Shown here in pieces: positions 56,665 to 64,000 of a DNA stretch of 64,000 bases. A model generated the notes under the pieces. It was not told the origin of the DNA. It worked only from the letters and a program-made list of their open reading frames with translations, and ran no database searches. Made by a program: the position numbers and the translations under genes. This DNA is from Astragalus membranaceus (Eukaryota; Streptophyta; Magnoliopsida; Fabales; Fabaceae). Every line of letters begins with the position of its first letter. Position 1 is the stretch's first letter. The stretch lies in the NCBI GenBank assembly GCA_039519185.1, contig CM076854.1:149592997-149656996 (forward strand), in the 5' to 3' direction.

Positions 56665-58930
56665 TCGAGTCTTTTTGGGATTTGAGTTATGGACCCATTA
56701 TGTTTTTGATGTGTTTGCTCTGTGTAGTTGTTGGTACAGGGAACTTGTTTATGTCACTGAGGAATGACTATTCAAGTGAATTGTAAAACAACCTTTTTGT
56801 GGGTTTGAACTCTGAGTTCGACTTAGTCTTGACTCCTTGAATAGAGAAGTTCAGACTCTTTAAGACTAGGAAAGTGGGAACATCCTTGAAAAGCAAGGAA
56901 GTTCAATTTTTGGGTAAGAATATAGATAGTGGATTATGAAAGTGTAGTAAGACCTTTGTGAACCTCAAAGAGTTGTGAGGATGGATATGTACGTACGCAT
57001 TTTCATACTTAGAACACTGTTGAGGAAACCACTGAGGACCTACTAGTTTCTGTAAATCCTTAGGATGACTGTTTGAGATCAATGGGTTAGAATAGAAGAG
57101 TGAGGATTAAACAGACCGAATAAAAGACCTATAGGTTAAGTCAACTGTGATACTGATATTAGTTAGACAGGTAACTTAAGATTGTTTATGACATCATGAT
57201 GGTTTTGACTACTAGATGATGAGTTATTGGCCTGGCCTGCTCAATAGCTTATTACGTGTAGAAGGAACAACTAGTGATGGAATATACCAATGATATTGAT
57301 ATCTCAAGGACAAGTTTGGGTTGATGGATTAGTATTAGTCGGGTTGTGCAAATTGAGTTAGTCTATACAATTGTTTTAGCTTTGACCATTTGATGATAAG
57401 TTGTGGGGCTGATCACTCTATTTACTTGTTATGAATGGAAGGAACTTCAATAGTTGGAATGGACCAACATTTTAGACCTTAATATATATAGTTAAGAAAG
57501 ATTTGATGTAGTTTTGTGACTCTTAAGATAGACAATTACGTAGCATTGAGATTACTGTGGGAACTAAGTGTTAAGATGACAAGTATGTGATTTAAGTTAA
57601 TAGATTTTTTTTTGGATAATATTAGGTAGTAAGATTTTCTCTGGGTTATGGAGTTAGGCTTGCAACAAAAAAAATTGGATAGATAATTGTCAACATGAGA
57701 ATTTTGGTATGAACTAGCTAATGGTAAGTATGAATCATTCGTAAGTAGTAGATTAATTTGAGATTTTAGTTAGAGTATTTAAGTCTATGGTGAAATTGTT
57801 GGTACATAAAGACATTGTGAGTGTTAGATGACCCGTAGTGTAGTGAAAAGCAAACTGAGAATTTTTCTGTCTTGTTTGAGTAAGTTATTTTAGGTAATCA
57901 TGCATCATAGTCAATTATAGCTTATGTTTAGTTTTCAACGCTCGAGGTTCGTGATGAAGATTGTGCCATATAATATTTGAAACGCGGCGCTTAGACTTTA
58001 GGTTTAAAATTCGAGAAAAAAAAACATTATGAGAAACACATTTAAGTAGGAGAATCATGTGCATTTGTAGAATAAGGGTTAGGAAGTTGAGAATTGATTG
58101 ATTTAGTTAGCGATTAAGACCTGACTATAGAAACAATATAGAAATAAATATTTTTGTTTAGGGATAGCCAAGATATTGAATAAGCTTATGATCAAACTCT
58201 ATGAATGCATTTAACAATTTTACACCTTATTAACAGGATAAGATTGGTTGATAAAGATTTAAATTGATTTGGTAGTATCTATTTTTCCTATATTGCTTGG
58301 TTTGATAGATCCAAAAGAATTGTTGTATTTTTTCAGTGAGACTTAGTGTATATGTTTTAGACATGCTGGATCATAGAACATGACATTAAGAGTTATTACT
58401 AGATTCAAGAACAACCATTAGTAGTGAATTAGGAAATAAGTATTTTTGGAGACCCAGAAAATAGGGATAATAAGAGAATGAGCAGACATTTCTAATGACA
58501 AATGATTTTTAAGTGATGATTTAGATACAACTTGAGATGAAGTCTTAGAGATTCTAGGTTTTTGAACCGGTTAATAATCTGTATGAGGATTTGATTACAC
58601 TCTAAGGAAAATGGTCATTTTATTCTAACATTATGTATGATATTTGATACTTATAGATAGTAAGGATATGAAATTTAACTACAGATGGTATAAAATTTCA
58701 CAAACATGTAGGGATATGATCTTAAGTTGGCTCAATTTTATGATATGATTAAACTAGTTTGTGGAAGGCAAATTAAACTAGATCTTTTAGTATTTAAGAA
58801 GTATCGAAAATTACCACTAAGTGTTCAGCGGGGATAGAGGTAGGGATTCGATAGTGGAAAACGACTATCCTGGGATGAACTAGTTGAATGACTTATTTGT
58901 TTTCAAATTTCGAGAACGAAATTTTTTTTA
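56665..58930 (+). other. Non-coding internal region of the LARD
   Basis: No coding signature in any frame. A diverged direct duplication of about 90 bp (gatgatgagttattggcctg near 57214 and gatgataagttgtggggctg near 57391) recurs with similar flanks about 180 bp apart. Possible packaging or dimerisation signals cannot be read from the sequence alone. Confidence 0.7.
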
Positions 58931-58942
58931 GAAGGGTAGTAA
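58931..58942 (+). other. Polypurine tract
   Basis: gaagggtagtaa directly precedes the 3' LTR. It follows a T-rich stretch, as is common for Ty3/gypsy elements. Confidence 0.7.
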
Positions 58943-61900
58943 TGTAACGCCCCGAATTTTTGAAGGTTCATTTATTATATTATTAAATATATTAGCAATG
59001 TGATTTACAAGTTCTCATTATATTTTATGCAAATAATCAAGTTAATTGATAGTGCAAACTTACACTATTTGTTAATTTGATTATATTAGAAAATGCGGGA
59101 TCAGAGTCAAAGTATTGACTCATGATCAACCTTATATTAATGATGCAAGTTTTTGATGGAGTATATTTAAAATGAAAATCAAGTCGAAAGTAATTATATA
59201 TATTTTTTTAAACACTTTCATGTTTTATAAATTCAACCTGAATTAGCATATGAGCTAATTTCTATTGAGAAATATTATTTTGAGTATTTTAAAATAATAT
59301 AAATAATTTTATAAATGAAAATATTATCATCCCCTCAAATTTGTGAAATTTCATTGTCTGCTTTGTTAGTTTACTTTGTAGTTGGTTGTATCAACATCCT
59401 GTTGTCTATATTCTCAATGATAGATCGTGGTAGCGAGTTTAACCAAACTGAAACTACTTTTAGGACCTAATATATTGTATTAACTCATGGTTTAAATTCC
59501 GTTTCAAAACTCCACCGAAATTTAGACGCGTTTTGGTCCTGCCGGACGGAATTTGCCCGCTTAAAAACCCTAACCGTGACCCGAATCTGAAAATATTCGA
59601 CGTCAAGGTTGTAAAAGACAGTTAGGATAATTTATTTAACATCCAACGCGATGTTATTCTGCAAAAGCGCTAACTATCGTTTAACCGTATTATTATATTA
59701 TTATATCTTATAAATATCTTAGATATTTTAACATTATGTTGATTAAAAAATTAAAGGAAAAGAAATTATATACTTCTTTAAATTAACTCTCGACAAGCTT
59801 AATCCTCCACCACTCAATCCCCTTCATCCTTCTTTCATTCACTTGGCTGAAATTCTCTCAAGCTTAAGTTAAAAGAAAACAAATATGTTTTCATCTTTCC
59901 ATCACACTCCAGAACTGTAGCTCTCATAACCATCTTCTTTCCTTCATAATCATCTTCATTTCAACTTTAATACAAACCCCACCTCTCTTTTCATCATTCT
60001 TACTTCACAAAAAGAAAAGTATCAACATCAAAGTTTTTTTAGGATCTTGGATCACACTTGAAGAGGATTTTTGAAGGATCATCTCTCCCATTCTCATAGT
60101 ACTTCTACTTTATTCATGAAGCACACCCCCTAAACTCAAGCTTAGTGACACTCTTTCCCAGTTGTGCTTCTAGCCATTTTCTATTTCTAAGCTTGGTAAG
60201 AAAATATATATCCCTTCCCTTTTATTTTTATGATATAACCATGTCTCTGATGCAAGATTTAAAAGATATATTTTTGTTACCTTATTTTCTTATTTGAAAA
60301 CCTTTTTATATACATATTTGGACCATGATCAACATGTTATTTTCCATCACCATTCAATTTTGGCCGAGAACTCTTTTCTAAGGAAACAAACAGAAAGTAA
60401 TTTCCTTTTTGATCTTAAAAGAAACAATTTTTCTTAAGGAGAAGGATTAATTAAGCTTTGAATATAAGTTTTGGTAGTTTTTCCCTTTGACCTATACTAC
60501 TTTCAAAAGGTTTCACTTTATTGGAGTTAGAAAGAATAATTTTTGAGTTTTGATGAAAAGGAAGATATAGATTTTAGTAAAAGTTCAAATATTTAGTAAG
60601 TTAAAAACTTTGAGTCACTAAAGCTTTCCTTAAGTTAATATAGTATTTTTGATCATGAAAAAAAAAGGTATCTATGATGGAAAAGAAGTATTTTTGTAGT
60701 TTTTAATATGTTGGAATGATTTTGAGTAAAAATATCTATCTTGGAAGAGTTTAAGTTGAAGCTTTGAAGTTTTGGGAAAATCATTAGGAGAAAAAGTTTG
60801 ACTGAAAGAATCTTATTTTGTTCTAAAACCTAAAATGGGTATGTTAAGTGTTTTTACGATTCTTCTTAACATACACCTCACTTTGACTTGATTCTTTATT
60901 TTCTGAAAACTAGACCAATTTTGCTACTGTTTTGGTATAAATTTTGTTGGATTTTACTAACTATATATTGATAATTAACTAGTAGTTTAAAGACCGTAGT
61001 TTGTACCTCCTAAAAAGAATTTAGAACCCTAAGTTCCTATTGTTGTCAGAATCTTACATGAAGGATTAGGACCAAAGACGCAAATTTAATTTATACGATC
61101 TTACGTGTGAAGGTGTTAATTTACCGGAGAAATATACGTGCGTGATTGAAAGTAGATAGCGGGAAGGAAAGCGTCCAAGGTAAGGGGATATCTGAGTTTT
61201 AGCTTTCCATGTTGCTTGCTTAATTGCCTTGGTTGTTTGGTTTGAATTGAATTGTGTAATATGTGGTAGTAATTTTATCTGATTGGTTGAACTATTGATG
61301 TGCATTGATTTCTGAGTATTCAATTAATGTGTTTGGAGATTGTTGTGCTGGTTTGTTGAAGTGTTGGAGGCATAGCTTTTGTTATGACCTACATCTTGTA
61401 AACTGAGTTGGATGAACGTAAAGAAGAATTGTAGAGGTTTTCAAGGTAAAAAGGAAGTGACCATGATAATGTTAGTAATAGATCACGTGGGATTTCGAAA
61501 TGAAAAACAGTATATTGAGAGTTAATAGGATAAAGTAGCATTAAAAGGAAATGAATAACTTAGACATTTTTAAAAGAAAATGATTTACGAGAAAGCGTAT
61601 AAGTTTGTGAAAACCCGAACTTCTCCAACGGATATTCGGAGTGAACTCTATTTTGAAAAACACGCTCTTATTTCAAAAAGGAAACCTTAGGCATTAGAAT
61701 GACTAAAACCACAAAGTGAATTAAAGTGTGGTTGAATAGCGATGAAAGTAAATTTAGTAATGACAACACTTGAGTAATCTGTCTTTATGAATTGAAGTGT
61801 TTTCGAAAAAACTCAAAGGGGTGCTCTTCATCCGTTAAAAGATGAGACTTCTCGGAAAGCTATGCTAAGTGGAATGGGACGCTTAACATCGTGCTCTAAA

Positions 61901-63434
61901 CTTTGAGCGCAACATTTGTAAGGAAGAATTTAAGAAAAATTTGATTACTCAATGATTGTCATTATGTAGAGAAAGTTTCAAAGTTAAGTGTTGAGTAGAG
62001 TTGGAATAGTGAAGAAAATTTGATAAGAGAAGATAAATATTCAAAGCGGAAAGAGCTACCTAGGATTTGTTGGTTAACAATGAAAGTAAGTTAGTAAAGA
62101 TAATAATTGAGTATTTCGACTTTATAAAAGAGAAGCGTTTTCGAAAACTCAAAGTGGTGTTCTTGTCCGTCAAAAGATAAGAATACCCGGAAAACTATGC
62201 TAAGTGGAATGGGACGCTTAGTGTGGTTCTCTAAAACTTTGAGCGCATCATGTTAAAAAGAGAATTTACGAAAATGGGATACTCAATGATTATTGATATG
62301 TAATGAGACTTTCAAAGTTAAGCGTTGATTTGAGATGAGAACTTGGGGCCGAGTCTTAATCTAGATGTGAGAAAATCTAGCAAAGATTCGTATTGATTAT
62401 CTAGGTACCATCGAGGACCTAGAGCGTTGAGAGTGTAGAACGTTTTTAGGGCGTTGTTCCAACCCGGACGTGTTGTAGTCCTGTGTTGAAGACTGCCTGA
62501 GTAATTGCTGTAGGTCTGACGGGGAATCCAGATCTAGGTTACAAGGGACACGGAGACATATGTAAATGTTATGTCTGTCGGTGTTGATCTAACGGAGAAT
62601 CTAGATCACAGTATTGGCCTAGGTGACGATCTAGTTCTATTCCATTTCGTATGGAAACTTTGATGATATTGATAATCGATGTGAGGAACGATTACTAACA
62701 TGGACCGTGATGTTCGTGGTTGACTAACCATATCTTGCTGAGTTCTATGAATTGATGTGTTTATTAATTATGTGAGTGGTTCTTGTTATAATTATGTGAT
62801 ATTGCGCATGTATATCATACGTATTAGTAAAATGCTTGTTATTGTATTACGTATTTTGTATCCATGGAATAGCTTGCGATGAACTCATGCATAAGAGATT
62901 CACCTTGCCATTTTGTTTGTCTACCCATCTTTGGGGTACTCGAGTACAATGTTTCAGGTATATGGGGCTGAGCCCATTGACAGTGTAGAGGTTGAGTCGC
63001 GATTTGCTTTGTGACGTGATCGAAGGCATGATTCCTGAGGAAGCGTGAAGAACGCCTCTATGAAGAAGCAGTGAATTTCTGGACTTATCAAATAGGTGTT
63101 TGGTAAGGGTCCATGTTTAGGTATGTGTCCACAAAGGGTTGTGATCCCCTTTCTGGTGTCTCTGACTAGTAATCTAGATCAGAAGACATAGAGTTTTATC
63201 TTAAGACCAGCTCATTAGATTGTGTCCTTAGTCTGGTTCTCAAATCGTGACTAAGTGTATTGTTTTTGAAGATGAATGTTGTACGCCTAATGGCGGAGAA
63301 AATTCTGTGATCAATGAGGAATGATTGTGTTGTGTTTTCTGGAAATACTTTGTGAACTTTTGCTTTAAAAAAAAAATCAACTACAAAATTCGATATTGAG
63401 TGTAGAATCTGTGACGCCCGGAGAGGGTGTTACA
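58943..63434 (+). repeat. 3' LTR of the LARD (4492 bp)
   Basis: Carries a 14-bp insertion (gggaatccagatct, about 62521-62535) absent from the 5' LTR, and lacks the 16-bp duplication. Otherwise collinear. Confidence 0.93.
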
Positions 63435-63439
63435 ACCGA

Positions 63440-64000
63440 CGGTGGCCGTTCTCCCAAACACGCCGTTGTCGTCCTACCAAAACGTCGTCATAGCAACAAC
63501 CACCGTAGCTTCCCCCTTTCACTGTCAGAACTGCACCGCTTTTCATCGCCACCGTGTGGCATAGCCGAACGGCGTGAGCCCCCTCCATCACGTCGCCCTT
63601 CAACCACCGTCGCACTCTCTCAATCGCGACCTCCTAATTCCGCTTTCTCTCCCCTGGAACTCTCTCTCTCTCTGTAGAAGCAGAAAAATTAGGATTCCCC
63701 CTTTAAGTTGTCAACAAAAACGTGTGATAAGAGAAGAGAGTGCAGAAGAAAAGAGAGAACTGATAGAGAGAGATGAGAGTGGCAAGAGAGAAGAGAGTGC
63801 AGAGAAGAAGAGAAGAGAGAACTGAGAGAGTGAGAGAATGGCGAGGAGAGAGGAAGAAAGAAAGAAAAAAAAGAGCCAGAGGTTTTCCACTGATACACGT
63901 TATGAATAGCAAAGTGGTTCTCTTCTTTCTCTTTGTACCTGTCTTTTCAGCTGACTTACATGGGAGTGGCAGGAAGACACATGGCATTATTCTATTGGCT
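63440..64000 (-). mobile_element. Helitron, part right of the LARD; runs off the window
   Basis: Joining 52151 to 63440 restores a continuous sequence around gaatttcggccaccaccgac, so this is the other half of the disrupted host element. 63440-63680 is GC-rich and gene-like (possible captured 5' exon region, product unknown). 63700-63880 is GA-rich. The final bases (cacatggcattattctattggct) resemble the sub-terminal region of plant Helitron 5' ends, suggesting the terminus is just outside. Confidence 0.5.

Larger units (their letters stand above)
52147..63439 (+). mobile_element. LARD-like non-autonomous LTR retrotransposon (52152-63434), TSD accga
   Basis: Two LTRs (52152-56645 and 58943-63434) bound a 2297-bp internal region. 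TSD accga at 52147-52151 and 63435-63439. The LTRs start TGTAAC and end GTTACA. The primer-binding site and purine tract are in place. No frame longer than about 90 codons with coding character exists, and nothing resembles gag, protease, reverse transcriptase, RNase H, integrase or a chromodomain. Plant elements with multi-kb LTRs and non-coding interiors are known as LARDs. Ends, TSD size and primer site suggest descent from Ty3/gypsy Tekay-type elements. It inserted into the Helitron. Confidence 0.93.

Noticed and set aside
56646..58942. Possible gag or polymerase in the LARD interior
   Set aside because: All frames are short; no zinc knuckle, aspartic protease, YVDD-type or integrase HHCC pattern seen.
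54276..61323. Pair of 85-codon frames on the minus strand (54276-54533 and 61066-61323)
   Set aside because: The same chance frame in the two LTRs; antisense, no coding signature.
63396..63987. Several overlapping frames at the right edge
   Set aside because: Overlap on both strands; the first crosses the LTR end, the others run through GA-rich DNA. No family recognised.

Overview
The window looks like an intergenic, transposon-rich stretch of a nuclear plant genome. The evidence is a WRKY gene with GT-AG introns, a plant-type PRA1 gene, and plant families of LTR, hAT, CACTA, MULE, Helitron, LINE and SINE elements. Composition and repeat style suggest a eudicot. A legume is my guess and is not proven by the sequence. 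I see only two convincing host genes: an intronless PRA1-family gene (7090-7710, minus) and a three-exon group IId WRKY gene (25871-28270, plus). Almost everything else is mobile DNA, much of it nested, and for many elements the exact target-site duplication (TSD) can be read.

Layout. 1-1660: remains of a Mutator-like element (MULE) with a PB1-like N-terminal pseudogene and a convergent plant-mobile-domain pseudogene. 2300-12980: two kinds of tandem array occur on both sides in inverted order, edged by inverted SINE copies, and enclose the PRA1 gene plus two MULE-type MITEs. 13058-22693: a decayed Helitron-like end, a minus-oriented solo LTR (TSD ttccc), and two opposed LTR fragments, one interrupted by a CACTA element. 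22700-25100: AT-rich DNA with MITE scraps. 25120-28460: the WRKY gene with a 145-bp MITE in intron 2. 29489-31687: a complete non-autonomous MULE with long inverted termini and a 230-codon PB1-like ORF that has its own promoter, including four palindromes spaced exactly 28 bp apart. 31801-34132: a LINE 3' end carrying a MITE, then SINEs. 34133-37138: a second solo LTR. 37392-41621: foldback elements, a long TA microsatellite and a 214-bp palindrome. 41654-45009: a hAT deletion derivative with a 2-kb foldback element inside it. 45021-46529: a second copy of the 8.5-kb foldback MULE, inverted. 46555 to the window end: a minus-strand Helitron carrying fragments of host genes (one resembles TOZ/UTP13, one a nucleotidylyltransferase-like gene).

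That Helitron is split by the largest element in the window, at 52152-63434. It has two nearly identical 4.49-kb LTRs, an initiator-Met tRNA primer site, a purine-rich tract, a 5-bp TSD (accga), and a 2.3-kb internal region with no coding potential. This is the layout of a LARD (large retrotransposon derivative), a parasite that must borrow all proteins from an autonomous relative.

The host genes have no visible functional link. The non-coding elements (LARD, solo LTRs, MITEs, foldbacks) would depend on enzymes supplied from elsewhere. No tRNA, rRNA, CRISPR or organellar gene is supported. All calls were made by eye. Family names rest on motif recognition and no database search was done.
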